A stretch of DNA of 64,000 nt from CAZABC01 sp964483405 (GCA_964483405.1 CAZABC010000013.1:1-64000), one strand, 5' to 3'. Counted from the first letter of the stretch, positions 1 to 8,673 are shown. The notes: generated from the letters alone by a model not told the origin. Made by a program: numbers and translations.

Positions 1-24
1 TCCCCGTTGCACAAGCCACATTGG

Positions 25-91
25 TGCCGCGCAGGGGGAGCGCCGGCCGCGCCCGCCGCCGCGCCTGCCGCGCAGGGGGAGCGCCGGCCGC
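25..91. repeat. 26-bp direct repeat in GC-rich edge sequence
   Basis: The same 26-base sequence occurs at 25-50 and 66-91, followed by further GCCGC-rich low-complexity DNA up to about 150. It could be the repetitive end of a gene that starts outside the window (Ala/Pro-rich in one frame), but no frame is convincing. Nothing else is seen in 1-187. Confidence 0.6.
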
Positions 92-187
92 CGCGCCGGC
101 TGCAAGCGCCCGCCGCGGCGCCTGCCGCGGCACCTGCCGCCGGTCGTGCGCCCTCCCGGCCGGCCGCCGGACCGCCGACGCGAGGGC

Positions 188-193
188 TACCAT
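188..193 (+). promoter_or_regulatory. -10 element (TACCAT) of isocitrate dehydrogenase
   Basis: TACCAT ends 6 bases before the ATG at 200 and there is no Shine-Dalgarno sequence, so the transcript is predicted to be leaderless. The same hexamer recurs at 16171 (minus strand), 25749 and 53250. Confidence 0.6.
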
Positions 194-199
194 TCGGTC

Positions 200-1690
200 A
201 TGAGCGACCAGCACCTCCCGGCGTCCCGCCATCGTGTGACCGTCATCCCCGGCGACGGTGTCGGACCCGAGGTGGTCCGATCGGCCGTCCGGATCATCGA
301 CGCGGCCGGCGTGCCGATCGACTGGGAGTGGGCCGAGGCCGGCGCCGAGGTCTTCAAGCGGGGCGACTCGTCCGGCGTCCCGCGCGACACTCGCGAGTCG
401 ATCGAGCGGACCCGCGTCGCCCTGAAGGGCCCCCTCGAGACCCCGGTCGGCTTCGGCGAGAAGAGCGCCAACGTCACCCTCCGCAAGCTCTTCGAGACGT
501 ACGCCAACGTCCGCCCGGCGAAGGAGCTGCCGGGCGTCCCGACCCGCTACTCCGGCGAGGGTGTCGACTTCGTCGTCGTCCGCGAGAACATCGAGGACCT
601 CTACGCCGGCATCGAGCACATGCAGACGCCCGACGTCGGGCAGGCGCTCAAGGTCATCAGCCGGAAGGGCTCCGAGAAGATCATCCGCTACGCGTTCGAG
701 CTCGCCCGGCGCGAGGGCCGGCTGTCGGTCACCTGCGCGACGAAGGCGAACATCCTCAAGCTGACCGAGGGGCTCTTCAAGCGAGTCTTCGAGGAGATCG
801 CGCCCGAGTACCCCGAGATCGAGGCGCGCCACGTCATCGTCGACAACGCCGCCCACCAGATGGCGAAGGAGCCCGCCCAGTTCGACGTCGTCGTCATGAC
901 GAACATGAACGGCGACATCCTGTCGGACCTCGCGTCGGGGCTCGTCGGTGGCCTCGGCTTCGCGGCCTCGGGCAACTACGGCGACGACGTCGCGATCTTC
1001 GAGGCGGTCCACGGCTCGGCGCCCAAGTACGCCGGCAAGGACGTCATCAACCCGACCGCGCTCATCCTCTCGTCGGTGATGATGCTCCGCCACCTGGGCG
1101 AGCACGACGCGGCCGACACGGTCGAGGGCGCGGTCTACGCGACGCTCGCCTCCGGCGCCGTCATGACCCAGGACCTCGCCCGGCAGACGGGCGGTGACGC
1201 CGCCCACGCCGCCTCCACGACGGCGTTCACCGACGCGGTCATCGCCGGCCTCGGCGAGCGTCCGGCGCTGCCGCCCGGCCGCCCTCGCCGCGAGCCGTCG
1301 ACGGAGGCCCCGCGGCCCCGCTCGTCGTACGGCCCGGAGCGCTACGCCGCGATCGACCGCCGGCTCGTCGGGATCGACGTGATGATCGAGGCCGACGCCG
1401 ACCCGGTGGCGATGGGCCCGGTCATGGAGTCGCTCGCCGGCGACCGGCTGCGGCTTGGGATGATCAGCTCGCGCGGCACGAAGGTCTACCCGGCCGACGA
1501 GCTCGTCGCCGGCGACCACGTCCGCTGGTACCGGGCCCGCTTCGTCGCCCGCGACGGGATCGAGCCGGCCGACGCGGACCTCGTCGAGCTCCTCGCCCGG
1601 CTGACCGCCGCCGGCCACCGCTGGACCCAGGTCGAGCGGCTCCAGTCATTCGACGGCGAGCCGGGCTTCACCAAGGCGCAGGGCGAGTAG
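200..1690 (+). CDS. icd: isocitrate dehydrogenase, Thermus type
   Basis: Oxidative decarboxylation of isocitrate to 2-oxoglutarate in the TCA cycle; cytosolic. The 496-residue product has the isocitrate/isopropylmalate dehydrogenase fold: GDGVGPE at residues 18-24, the family signature around 233-250 (NMNGDILSD) and HGSAPKYAGK near 273. It carries a C-terminal extension of about 140 residues, as in the 496-residue Thermus thermophilus enzyme, which is NADP-dependent; the KYAGK context here resembles it, so NADP is my guess. The start at 200 is chosen because a TACCAT -10 box lies 6 bases upstream; an in-frame ATG at 146 would lie upstream of that promoter. purE follows 3 bases after the stop, so the two are probably cotranscribed. 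Confidence 0.9.
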   Translation: MSDQHLPASRHRVTVIPGDGVGPEVVRSAVRIIDAAGVPIDWEWAEAGAEVFKRGDSSGVPRDTRESIERTRVALKGPLETPVGFGEKSANVTLRKLFETYANVRPAKELPGVPTRYSGEGVDFVVVRENIEDLYAGIEHMQTPDVGQALKVISRKGSEKIIRYAFELARREGRLSVTCATKANILKLTEGLFKRVFEEIAPEYPEIEARHVIVDNAAHQMAKEPAQFDVVVMTNMNGDILSDLASGLVGGLGFAASGNYGDDVAIFEAVHGSAPKYAGKDVINPTALILSSVMMLRHLGEHDAADTVEGAVYATLASGAVMTQDLARQTGGDAAHAASTTAFTDAVIAGLGERPALPPGRPRREPSTEAPRPRSSYGPERYAAIDRRLVGIDVMIEADADPVAMGPVMESLAGDRLRLGMISSRGTKVYPADELVAGDHVRWYRARFVARDGIEPADADLVELLARLTAAGHRWTQVERLQSFDGEPGFTKAQGE

Positions 1691-1693
1691 CCG

Positions 1694-2257
1694 ATGAGCG
1701 CCGCGCCGGCGACCGGGGGCGGAGCGACCGGGGGCGGAGCGACCGGGGGCGGAGCGGCCGGGTCGCCCCGGCCGCTCGTCGGGGTCGTCGGCGGGAGTCG
1801 ATCGGACTTCCCGGTCCTGGAGCGCGCCGTCGGCGTCCTCGATGCGCTCGGGATCCCCTGCGAGCTGCGGGTCGTCTCCGCCCACCGCACGCCCGACCAC
1901 TTGTTCCGTTACGCCGAGACGGCACCGGGTCGCGGCATCCGGGTCATCGTCGCGGGCGCCGGCGGCGCGGCCCACCTGCCGGGGATGCTCGCCGCGAAGA
2001 CGACCCTCCCGGTCATCGGTGTGCCGATCCCGACCGAGCACCTCCGCGGCCTCGACTCGCTGCTGTCGATCGTCCAGATGCCGCGCGGCATCCCGGTGGC
2101 GACGGTCGCCATCGGGAACGCCGAGAATGCCGCCCTGCTGGCCGCCGCGATCCTCGCCCTCGGCGACCCGGCGCTCGCGGATCGGCTGGCCGCGTATCGG
2201 GCCGAGCAGACGGAGATGGTCCTCGCCGACCCGAGCAACGCCGACCCGCTGCCGTAG
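1694..2257 (+). CDS. purE: N5-carboxyaminoimidazole ribonucleotide mutase (class I PurE)
   Basis: Interconverts N5-CAIR and CAIR in purine synthesis; normally an octamer. The 187-residue product shows GGSRSDFPV (33-41) and SAHRTP (62-67), which bind the substrate phosphate and carry the catalytic His, and a Gly/Ala-rich substrate loop near 83-95. The N-terminal 24 residues are an added low-complexity arm encoded by a 15-bp tandem repeat; the family normally starts near residue 26. No purK is present in the window. It follows icd by 3 bases with no promoter between. A start further inside the arm cannot be excluded. Confidence 0.9.
   Translation: MSAAPATGGGATGGGATGGGAAGSPRPLVGVVGGSRSDFPVLERAVGVLDALGIPCELRVVSAHRTPDHLFRYAETAPGRGIRVIVAGAGGAAHLPGMLAAKTTLPVIGVPIPTEHLRGLDSLLSIVQMPRGIPVATVAIGNAENAALLAAAILALGDPALADRLAAYRAEQTEMVLADPSNADPLP
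1711..1755 (+). repeat. three perfect 15-bp tandem repeats inside purE
   Basis: GACCGGGGGCGGAGC is repeated at 1711-1725, 1726-1740 and 1741-1755. The length keeps the reading frame and adds ATGGG units to the N-terminal arm of PurE. Copy number could vary by replication slippage without disrupting the gene. Confidence 0.85.
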
Positions 2258-2339
2258 GCCGCCCGGACGATCGCCCGGCGCCGCCCGCGCCGCCCGCGCC
2301 GACGTCGCCGGGCGGCTCGGCGTCGGCGATGCGGCGGGC

Positions 2340-3035
2340 TCAGCCGCGGAGGGAGACCGTCGCCGGCCGGGATCCTGCCTCGCGGTGCTCCCGCAGGTGG
2401 AAGGCGACGTCCATGGCGGTCTTGAGGCCGACGAGGATCGCCACGGCCGCCGCCGGCGCGCCGGTGAGGCTGATGGCCATCGCCCCGAAGATGATCGTCA
2501 CGTGGAGGACGACGACCCGGCCGTATGGCGCGAACATCTGGGCCGCCGCCGACGTCCGGCGGTACTCGCCGCCCTTGAGGTAGTTGAGCCAGTACGAGAG
2601 GCCGTGGCTCACCGCGAGGGCGAAGATGGCCAGGCCGATGCCGACCGGGTCGATGCCGGTCGTCATGTCGGGCCCGGTCCCATCCGCGTCCATCGCGAAG
2701 AGCGGCAGCAGCAGGACGAACAGCCCGTGGCCGAGCCAGAACATCCCGTAGTGGACGACGAAGAAGCCGATCCGCGATGACGCCGCCAGCGTGCTCGCCG
2801 GGCGCCCGTTGCCTAGCCCGCCGTCATCGGGCGCGATCGGGCCCTTGGCCCGGCGCATCTTGAGGACGTTGACGACGCCGACGATGCCGTTCTCGAGCCA
2901 GTACACGATCAGGATCAGCCAGACGCTCCAGTCGAGGAACAGCACGCCGGCGAGCGGCACGAGGTTGGCGACGACGAGTGCCGCGACTGCCAGGCCCGAG
3001 GACGAGATGCGGTACCAGCCCAGGATCCGCTCCAT
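2340..3035 (-). CDS. multi-pass membrane protein (DUF6498-like)
   Basis: Function unknown. The 231-residue product starts MERILGWYR and has about five or six hydrophobic segments (near residues 12-33, 33-52, 88-112, 130-150 and 170-200), with conserved-looking WLENGIVG, HYGMFWLGHG and SHGLSYWLNY motifs. These suggest the DUF6498 family of bacterial membrane proteins, which has no established role; the family assignment is from memory of the pattern. The start at 3035 was chosen because the upstream part of the open frame is Arg/Pro-rich and out of character. It converges with purE, leaving 82 GC-rich bases between the stops. Confidence 0.7.
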   Translation of the reverse strand: MERILGWYRISSSGLAVAALVVANLVPLAGVLFLDWSVWLILIVYWLENGIVGVVNVLKMRRAKGPIAPDDGGLGNGRPASTLAASSRIGFFVVHYGMFWLGHGLFVLLLPLFAMDADGTGPDMTTGIDPVGIGLAIFALAVSHGLSYWLNYLKGGEYRRTSAAAQMFAPYGRVVVLHVTIIFGAMAISLTGAPAAAVAILVGLKTAMDVAFHLREHREAGSRPATVSLRG

Positions 3036-3163
3036 CGGGCCGATGCTAGCGAACGGGATGACGCGGTGCGGCGGATCGCCGACGCGGCGGATCGCCGACC
3101 GATGTGCCGACCCGGTGCCGATGCAGTGCCGGCGGGCCGGACGTCCGGGACGGGCGCCCGGGC

Positions 3164-3169
3164 TACACT
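3164..3169 (+). promoter_or_regulatory. -10 element (TACACT), leaderless start
   Basis: TACACT ends 6 bases before a GTG at 3176. The spacing matches other leaderless genes here and favours this GTG over the ATG at 3182. Confidence 0.55.
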
Positions 3170-3175
3170 CGAGGC

Positions 3176-3673
3176 GTGACGATGGACGATCCACGCTGGG
3201 AGCCCGGGATGCCGGTCCTCGATCGGCAGGCGGTGCCGGACGGGCCGTCGGACGCGGTGGCCGCGACGGCCGTGGCAGGCTCGATGGTCGCTGGCCGGGC
3301 CCGCGCTGGCTCCTCGCTCCCGGCGAGCCTCCAGGGCCTCCCACCTCGCTCGGTCCCCGAGACCCGGCCGACCCCGCTCCAGCCGTACTACATCTACCTC
3401 TCGGTCGTGGTCCTCTTCTGCGGCGCCATCGCGATCACCGCGCTCAACCTCGGTGTCCCCGCGAGCAGCCCGCTCGTCAAGGCCTGCGTCCTCGTCGGCG
3501 CGCCGCTCCTCGTCGCGACGACGCTCGACGCGACGCTTCGGATCTGGCGCTCGGCCTGGGCGTGGATGCCGGTCGACCGGGTCAAGGGCGTGTTCCGGCT
3601 CTGCTGGGTCGTCGCGACGCTGACGATCGTGGCGATCGGGATCGCCTTCAGCCTCTGGGTCCTCGCCGCGTGA
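3176..3673 (+). CDS. small membrane protein of unknown function
   Basis: Not recognised. The 165-residue product has a hydrophilic, Ala/Pro-rich N-terminal part (about residues 1-65) and then three hydrophobic helices at roughly 70-92, 97-115 and 140-163. The layout suggests an integral membrane protein with a cytoplasmic tail. GTG 3176 is preferred by the -10 box 6 bases upstream; ATG 3182 is the alternative. It heads a three-gene operon with the Nudix hydrolase (10 bases downstream) and proline iminopeptidase. Confidence 0.7.
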   Translation: MTMDDPRWEPGMPVLDRQAVPDGPSDAVAATAVAGSMVAGRARAGSSLPASLQGLPPRSVPETRPTPLQPYYIYLSVVVLFCGAIAITALNLGVPASSPLVKACVLVGAPLLVATTLDATLRIWRSAWAWMPVDRVKGVFRLCWVVATLTIVAIGIAFSLWVLAA

Positions 3674-3683
3674 GGTCGCCGCG

Positions 3684-4388
3684 ATGACCGAGCCGCTCGA
3701 CCCCCGCGCCCACCCCGACCCCGAGATCGCCGCCGAGCTCGCCGAGGAGCGGGCGATGGCCGAGGCCCGTCGCCTCGTCGAGACGCTCGGGCGCGGCCCG
3801 GATGCCCGGTCGACCGATATCGCCTCGGGCCAGGGCGTGCCCGACTGGCTCGCGGCGACGCTCAATCACTGCACCCGCTGCGGGACCGCGCTCCGCCTCG
3901 GGCCGATCGAGGGCGAGGACCGCGACCGGCTCGCCTGCCCCCGCTGCGGGCTCGTCGCGTACGTCAACCCACGGCTCGTCGTCACGACGATCCCGGTCAC
4001 CGACGCCGGGGAGGTCGTCCTCCTCCGCCGCGGGATCGAGCCCGGCCTCGGGGCGTGGGCCCAGCCGGGCGGCTTCCTCGAGGTCGACGAGACGGTGGCC
4101 GAGGCCGCCATCCGCGAGACGCTCGAGGAGACCGGCCTGGTCGTCGAGCCGGGCGAGATCGTCGGGCTCTACTCGCGGCTCGAGGCGGCGATCGTCGTCA
4201 TCGTCTTCGAGGCCCGCATCGTCGGCGGTGTCGCCGGACCGACGCCCGAGGCCCTCGAGATCGGGGTCTTCCCGCCGGAGCGGATCCCCTGGTCGGGCAT
4301 CGCCTTCAAGACGACCGCCTGGGCGCTGCGAGACTGGGTCCGCCGGCGCCGGCCCGACCTCCTCCCGGCGAGCGGATCCCTGGCCTGA
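3684..4388 (+). CDS. Nudix hydrolase with N-terminal zinc ribbon
   Basis: Predicted to hydrolyse a nucleoside diphosphate derivative. The 234-residue product has a helical N-terminal part (1-58), a zinc ribbon with two CxxC pairs (CTRC near 63, CPRC near 86), then a complete Nudix box, GFLEVDE followed by RETLEETGL, around residues 132-154. The ribbon-plus-Nudix order resembles NADH pyrophosphatase (NudC), but the protein lacks the longer NudC N-terminal domain, so the substrate is open. GAGGT 7-11 bases before ATG 3684 is a plausible ribosome site. It is flanked at 10 and 13 bases by co-directional genes. Confidence 0.85.
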   Translation: MTEPLDPRAHPDPEIAAELAEERAMAEARRLVETLGRGPDARSTDIASGQGVPDWLAATLNHCTRCGTALRLGPIEGEDRDRLACPRCGLVAYVNPRLVVTTIPVTDAGEVVLLRRGIEPGLGAWAQPGGFLEVDETVAEAAIRETLEETGLVVEPGEIVGLYSRLEAAIVVIVFEARIVGGVAGPTPEALEIGVFPPERIPWSGIAFKTTAWALRDWVRRRRPDLLPASGSLA

Positions 4389-4401
4389 GGCTGACGACCC
4401 C

Positions 4402-5340
4402 GTGCGAGACCTCTACCCGGAGCTCGACCTCCGCGCCGAGCACTTCCTCGACGTCCCCGGCGGCCACCGCATCCGGTTCGAGGAATCCGGGGCGCCCGAC
4501 GGCCGGCCGGTCGTCGTCCTCCATGGCGGCCCCGGCGGCGGGACCTCGCCGAAGATGCGGCGCTTCTTCGACCCGACCCACTACCGGATCGTCATGTTCG
4601 ACCAGCGCGGCGCCGGCGGCAGCACGCCCCACGCCGCGGTCGAGCACAACACGACCTGGGACCTCGTCGCCGACATCGAGCGGCTCCGCGAGCACCTCGG
4701 CATCGACCGCTGGCACGTCTTCGGCGGGTCGTGGGGCAGCACGCTCGCGCTCGCCTACGCCCAGGCGCACCCCGAGCGGGTCTCTGCGATGGTCCTCCGG
4801 GGGATCTTCCTGCTCCGCCGGTCCGAGCTCGCCTGGTTCTACCAGGCCGGCGCCGACCAGCTCTTCCCGGACTTCTGGGAGGACTACCTCGCGCCGATCC
4901 CGCCGGCCGAGCGCGACGACCTCATCGGCGCGTTCCACCGTCGGCTCTTCGGCGCCGACGACGTCGAGCGGCTGCGCTGCGCGCACGCCTGGACCCGCTG
5001 GGAGGCGCGGACGAGCCGCCTCCTGCCCGAGGACGAGCCGGAGACCGACGACCAGGCCCTCGCGTTCGCCCGGATCGAGAACCACTACTTCGTCAACGGC
5101 GGGTTCCTCGAGCCCGAGGACCGCCTCCTGCGCGACGTCGATCGGATCCGCCACATCCCGGCGGCCATCGTCCAGGGCCGCTACGACGTCGTCTGCCCGA
5201 TGCGGTCGGCCTGGGACCTCCACCGCGCCTGGCCGGAGGCGGAGCTGATCGTCACGACCTCGGGCCACTCGATGTTCGAGCCGGAGAACGCCGCCGCGCT
5301 CGTCGAGGCCACCGACCGCTTCCGCGACCTGCCGCGCTGA
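4402..5340 (+). CDS. pip: proline iminopeptidase (alpha/beta hydrolase, S33)
   Basis: Releases N-terminal proline from peptides in the cytosol. The 312-residue product matches the usual length of about 313. It shows HGGPGGG (oxyanion region, near residue 46), DQRGAGGS near 74, the nucleophile elbow GGSWGST near 110-116, a helical cap with the conserved ENHYF near 233, a GRYDVVCP acid segment near 261 and SGHS as the catalytic His region near 288. The start is a GTG at 4402, 13 bases after the Nudix stop; the longer open frame upstream is only the shadow of that gene. Last gene of the operon. Confidence 0.92.
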   Translation: MRDLYPELDLRAEHFLDVPGGHRIRFEESGAPDGRPVVVLHGGPGGGTSPKMRRFFDPTHYRIVMFDQRGAGGSTPHAAVEHNTTWDLVADIERLREHLGIDRWHVFGGSWGSTLALAYAQAHPERVSAMVLRGIFLLRRSELAWFYQAGADQLFPDFWEDYLAPIPPAERDDLIGAFHRRLFGADDVERLRCAHAWTRWEARTSRLLPEDEPETDDQALAFARIENHYFVNGGFLEPEDRLLRDVDRIRHIPAAIVQGRYDVVCPMRSAWDLHRAWPEAELIVTTSGHSMFEPENAAALVEATDRFRDLPR

Positions 5341-5343
5341 TCC

Positions 5344-5440
5344 CGGCGCCCGGCGCGCCCCGGCGCCCGGCGCGCCCTCGCGCCCTCGCGCCCCCGCGCT
5401 CCGCCCTTCGCACCCCGGCGCCCCGGCGCCCGGCGGAGCA
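5344..5440. repeat. GC-rich tandem repeat between convergent genes
   Basis: A 17-base unit (CGGCGCCCGGCGCGCCC) occurs twice, at 5344-5360 and 5361-5377, followed by degenerate TCGCGCCC copies. The sequence is highly self-complementary and lies between two convergent stops, so it may end transcription in both directions, although there is no T-tract. Confidence 0.5.
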
Positions 5441-5449
5441 CCCGGGCGA

Positions 5450-6928
5450 TCAGCCCAGGTCGACGTAGACGTTCTTGACCTCGGTGTACAGCTCGAGGGC
5501 GTGCATTCCGAGCTCCCGGCCGATGCCGCTCATCTTGTAGCCGCCGAACGGCGCCTCGACGTGCACCGAGTTGTTGCAGTTGACCGAGATCACGCCGGAT
5601 CGGACGGCCTTCGCCATCCGCAGCGCCCGCCCGATGTCGCGCGACCAGATCGACCCGGAGAGGCCGTAGGGCGACGCGTTGGCGAGGCGGACCGCCTCCT
5701 CCTCCGTGTCGAACGGGATGATCCCGACGACCGGCCCGAAGATCTCCTCGCGGGCGATCCGCATGTCGGGCGTCATCGCGTCGAAGACCGCCGGCAGGAG
5801 GTAGGCGCCCCGGGCGAGCGCCGGGTCATCGGGGCGGACCCCGCCGGCGACGAGCGTCGCGCCCTCCTCGCGGCCGCTCGCGACGTAGTCCTCGACCCGC
5901 TCGCGCTGGGCGAACGAGACGAGCGGCCCGACCTCGGTCGCCTCGTCGGCCGGGTCGCCGACCCTGACCCTGAGCGTGGCGGCCGTGAACGACTCGACGA
6001 CCCGCTCGTGGACCGAGCGCTCGACGAGGATCCGGCTCCGGGCGCAGCAGTCCTGGCCGCAGTTGTCGAAGACGCTGTACGGCGAGGAGGCGGCGAAGGC
6101 CTCGACGTCGGCGTCGGCGAAGACGATGTTCGGGCTCTTGCCACCGAGCTCGAGCGAGACCTTCTTGATCGTCGACGCGGCCGTCCGCATGATCTCCTGC
6201 CCGGTCGCCGTCTCGCCGGTGAAGGCGATCTTGCCGATCCCCGGGTGGGCGGCCATCGCCGCGCCGACGCTCCCGCCCGGACCGGTCACGACGTTGACGA
6301 CGCCGGGCGGCAGGCCGGCCTCGAGGGCGAGCTCGCCGAGCCGGACCGCCGTGAGCGGCGAGTAGCTGGCCGGCTTGAGGATGCAGGTGTTGCCGGCGGC
6401 GAGCGCCGGCCCGAGCTTCCAGCTGGCCATCATGATCGGGAAGTTCCAGGGCACGATCAGCCCGACGACGCCGATCGGCTCGCGCAGCGTGAAGTCGAAG
6501 CCCGGCCGGGTCACGGGGATCGTCTCGCCGTGGAGCTTCGTCGTGGCGCCGGCGTAGAACTCGAGGACCTTCCAGACCTGGGCGACCTCCCAGCGGGCGC
6601 CCGTGATGGGCTTGCCGATCTGGCGGCTCTCGAGCCGGGCCAGCTCCTCGGCGTGGTCGCGGACGACCTCGGCGTAGCGGAGCATCAGCCGGCCGCGGTC
6701 GGACGCGGCGAGCCGCGACCACTCGCCCTCGAACGCGGCCTGGGCCGCAGCGACGGCCCGGTCGACGTCGATCGGGCCGCCCTGGGCGGCGGTCGCGACC
6801 ACGGTCCCCGCGTGCGGCTCGACGACCTCGAAGCGGCGGCCGTCGGCCGCCGGCACGGTCGCGGCGCCGACGACAAGGTCGTAGGCATGGCGTAGGGCGC
6901 TCGGATCGGGATCGGGGTGGGTCGGCAT
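5450..6928 (-). CDS. NAD(P)-dependent aldehyde dehydrogenase
   Basis: Oxidises an aldehyde to the carboxylic acid. The 492-residue product is a standard-length ALDH: VPWNFPIMM (cofactor and oxyanion Asn, near 163), KPAS near 188, FTGETATG near 238, general-base Glu in LELGGKSP near 260, and catalytic Cys in NCGQDCCAR near 293-301 (a CC pair), then EEIFGPV near 390. Closest in style to aminobutyraldehyde, betaine-aldehyde or gamma-glutamyl-aminobutyraldehyde dehydrogenases. The glutamine-synthetase-like gene and permease at 11.8-15 kb would fit a polyamine route, but they are not in one operon, so the substrate is inferred only weakly. GAGGAC precedes the ATG. Confidence 0.9.
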   Translation of the reverse strand: MPTHPDPDPSALRHAYDLVVGAATVPAADGRRFEVVEPHAGTVVATAAQGGPIDVDRAVAAAQAAFEGEWSRLAASDRGRLMLRYAEVVRDHAEELARLESRQIGKPITGARWEVAQVWKVLEFYAGATTKLHGETIPVTRPGFDFTLREPIGVVGLIVPWNFPIMMASWKLGPALAAGNTCILKPASYSPLTAVRLGELALEAGLPPGVVNVVTGPGGSVGAAMAAHPGIGKIAFTGETATGQEIMRTAASTIKKVSLELGGKSPNIVFADADVEAFAASSPYSVFDNCGQDCCARSRILVERSVHERVVESFTAATLRVRVGDPADEATEVGPLVSFAQRERVEDYVASGREEGATLVAGGVRPDDPALARGAYLLPAVFDAMTPDMRIAREEIFGPVVGIIPFDTEEEAVRLANASPYGLSGSIWSRDIGRALRMAKAVRSGVISVNCNNSVHVEAPFGGYKMSGIGRELGMHALELYTEVKNVYVDLG

Positions 6929-6969
6929 CGTCGTCCTCGGGCTCGGCGCGGCGGGGCGTCCGTGCGCCG

Positions 6970-6975
6970 ATGATA
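6970..6975 (-). promoter_or_regulatory. -10 element (TATCAT) of aldehyde dehydrogenase
   Basis: TATCAT on the minus strand lies about 41 bases before the ATG at 6928, giving a short leader with a GAGGAC ribosome site. No good -35 is visible. The remaining 217-bp intergenic region holds only the divergent channel promoter and a 10-bp palindrome (CCACGCGTGG, 7116-7125). Confidence 0.45.
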
Positions 6976-7130
6976 GCCAAGGCTCCGGTCGGCCCGAGCC
7001 GCCGCCCGCACCGTCCCTGGCGGGCCGATCGGCCCTGCCGCGGGGCTCCGGCCGCCGAGCCCCGGCGGCGGCCGGTGCGGCCCGCGGCTCGCGGGGGCGC
7101 CGCGCCGTCTTCCGCCCACGCGTGGCGCGC

Positions 7131-7136
7131 TACGAT
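7131..7136 (+). promoter_or_regulatory. -10 element (TACGAT) of potassium channel gene
   Basis: TACGAT ends 9 bases before ATG 7146; predicted leaderless. The palindrome CCACGCGTGG at 7116-7125 sits just upstream, where a regulator could bind. Confidence 0.5.
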
Positions 7137-7145
7137 CGACCGACG

Positions 7146-8204
7146 ATGACCTGGATCGTCCGACGTCCACCGCGCCCGACCGGCTCCCCGGGTCCCGCGA
7201 CCGCCCGGCGCTCCCCCGGTGGCGTCGTCGGCCGCCACGTCGCCATCTGGCTCGTCATCGTCCTGACGACCGTCGCGGTCGGGACGCTCGGCTACATCGC
7301 CCTGCTCCGCTGGTCGTTCGACGACGCGCTGTACATGACGGTCATCTCGCTGACGACCGTCGGCTTCAAGGAGGTCCGCGAGCTCGACGATCTCGGGCGG
7401 GTCTGGACGATGATCCTGACCATCGCCGGCGTCGGCATCATCTTCGGGTCGGTCGGGATCGTCGCCGAGGCGTTCGTCGCCGAGGCGGCGAGTGGGAAGC
7501 GGGAGGCGAGACGGATGGCAGAGGCGGTGGGGTCGCTCCGCGACCACTTCATCGTGTGCGGCTACGGCCGCGTCGGCTCGACGGTCGTCCGCGAGCTGGA
7601 GCACGCCGGCCAGTCGCTCGTCGTCATCGACATCAACCCCGCCTCGCTCGACGTCGCCCGGCGCGACGGGCACCTCGTCGTCGAGGGGGACGCGACGGTC
7701 GACGCCACCCTCCGCGAGGCCGGCATCGAGCGGGCCCGGGGCCTCATCACGACGATCGACTCGGATGCCAACAACGTCTACGTGACGCTCTCCGCCCGGA
7801 CGATCAACCCGCGGCTCTTCATCGTCGCCCGGGCCAACATCGACGGCGCCGACGCGAAGCTCGCCCAGGCCGGCGCCGACCGGATCGTCTCCCCGTACAC
7901 CCGGGCCGGACGCCAGATCGCCGAGCTCGCGATCCGGCCCCGGGTCGCCGACTTCATCGACGCCGCGCTGTCGCATGGCGAGCTCGCCTTCTCCATCGAG
8001 GAGGTCGAGGTCGCCCTGGGTGGGCCGCTCGACGGCTGGACCGTCGGCGAGCTCCGGGAGCGGGGCATCCACGCCCTCGCGATCGTGCGCGGCGAGCGCG
8101 ACTACGTGGCCAACCCGCCGACCGACCGCCGGCTCGAGGCGGGCGAGAGCCTCATCGTCTCGGGCTCGGCCGAAACGCTCCGGAGCCTACGCGAACGGGC
8201 GTAG
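7146..8204 (+). CDS. two-TM potassium channel with RCK (TrkA) domains
   Basis: Predicted K+ channel gated by its cytosolic RCK ring. The 352-residue product has TM1 at about 32-54, a pore helix and selectivity filter TTVGF at 70-74, TM2 at about 88-109, an RCK-N Rossmann domain starting with FIVCGYGRVGS (135-145), acidic DIN at the end of the second strand (ligand specificity) and an RCK-C domain from about 265. Filter TVGF is the usual K+ variant of TVGYG, though here Lys follows the Phe instead of Gly. ATG 7146 is chosen from the -10 spacing; the GTG at 7122 lies upstream of it. Converges with the next gene, stops 2 bases apart. Confidence 0.88.
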   Translation: MTWIVRRPPRPTGSPGPATARRSPGGVVGRHVAIWLVIVLTTVAVGTLGYIALLRWSFDDALYMTVISLTTVGFKEVRELDDLGRVWTMILTIAGVGIIFGSVGIVAEAFVAEAASGKREARRMAEAVGSLRDHFIVCGYGRVGSTVVRELEHAGQSLVVIDINPASLDVARRDGHLVVEGDATVDATLREAGIERARGLITTIDSDANNVYVTLSARTINPRLFIVARANIDGADAKLAQAGADRIVSPYTRAGRQIAELAIRPRVADFIDAALSHGELAFSIEEVEVALGGPLDGWTVGELRERGIHALAIVRGERDYVANPPTDRRLEAGESLIVSGSAETLRSLRERA

Positions 8205-8206
8205 CC

Positions 8207-8665
8207 CTAGGCCCCGCCGGCGCCGGCCTCGGCCTCGACGCCGTGGATGAGGTCCGCGACGAGGCGCTCGAGCGCGCCGCGGAGCATCGAGCCGCCGAGG
8301 GTCGCGACCGTCCCGGTCGCCTCGACGTCGACGCGGTGGGTCACGGCCGACCGATCCGCGGCGAGCGGCTCGAGCCGCACCGGGATGACGGCCCGGACCG
8401 TGCCGGAGATGCCCCGTGGACGGCCGTCGAGCTCGAGCCGCAGCCGGTCCGGCGCCTCCTCGACGACGAGCGCGTCGACGTCGGTCCGGACGGTGAGGAA
8501 CGGGGTCCGGGTGAGGAGGACCGCCCGGAACCGGCCGGGCCCGACGGCCTCGACGGACTCGGCGGCCGTGACGAGCCGGGCGAGCCGGGCCGGGTCGTCG
8601 AGGATCGACCGGATGGCCGGGACGCCGACCGCCAGCTCGGTGCGGTGGACCTCGCCCTCGACCAT
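8207..8665 (-). CDS. SRPBCC-family protein (CoxG/polyketide-cyclase-like)
   Basis: The 152-residue product has the pattern of a START/SRPBCC ligand-binding fold: an N-terminal strand, a VPAIRSILDDPARLARLV helix region near 18-36, alternating strands and a long C-terminal helix (ALERLVADLIHGVEAE). Residues that would fix a substrate are not apparent. The start MVEGEVHR is 8 bases downstream of the glucokinase stop, making it the last gene of the SDR-glucokinase-SRPBCC run. Could be a CO dehydrogenase subunit G-like protein, but no such genes are near. Confidence 0.7.
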   Translation of the reverse strand: MVEGEVHRTELAVGVPAIRSILDDPARLARLVTAAESVEAVGPGRFRAVLLTRTPFLTVRTDVDALVVEEAPDRLRLELDGRPRGISGTVRAVIPVRLEPLAADRSAVTHRVDVEATGTVATLGGSMLRGALERLVADLIHGVEAEAGAGGA

Positions 8666-8673
8666 CCCGCGGT

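Noticed and set aside
7..199. Gene at the left edge with Ala/Pro-rich product
   Set aside because: Several frames are open at once because of the repeats and none has a start signal; only the isocitrate dehydrogenase frame is supported.
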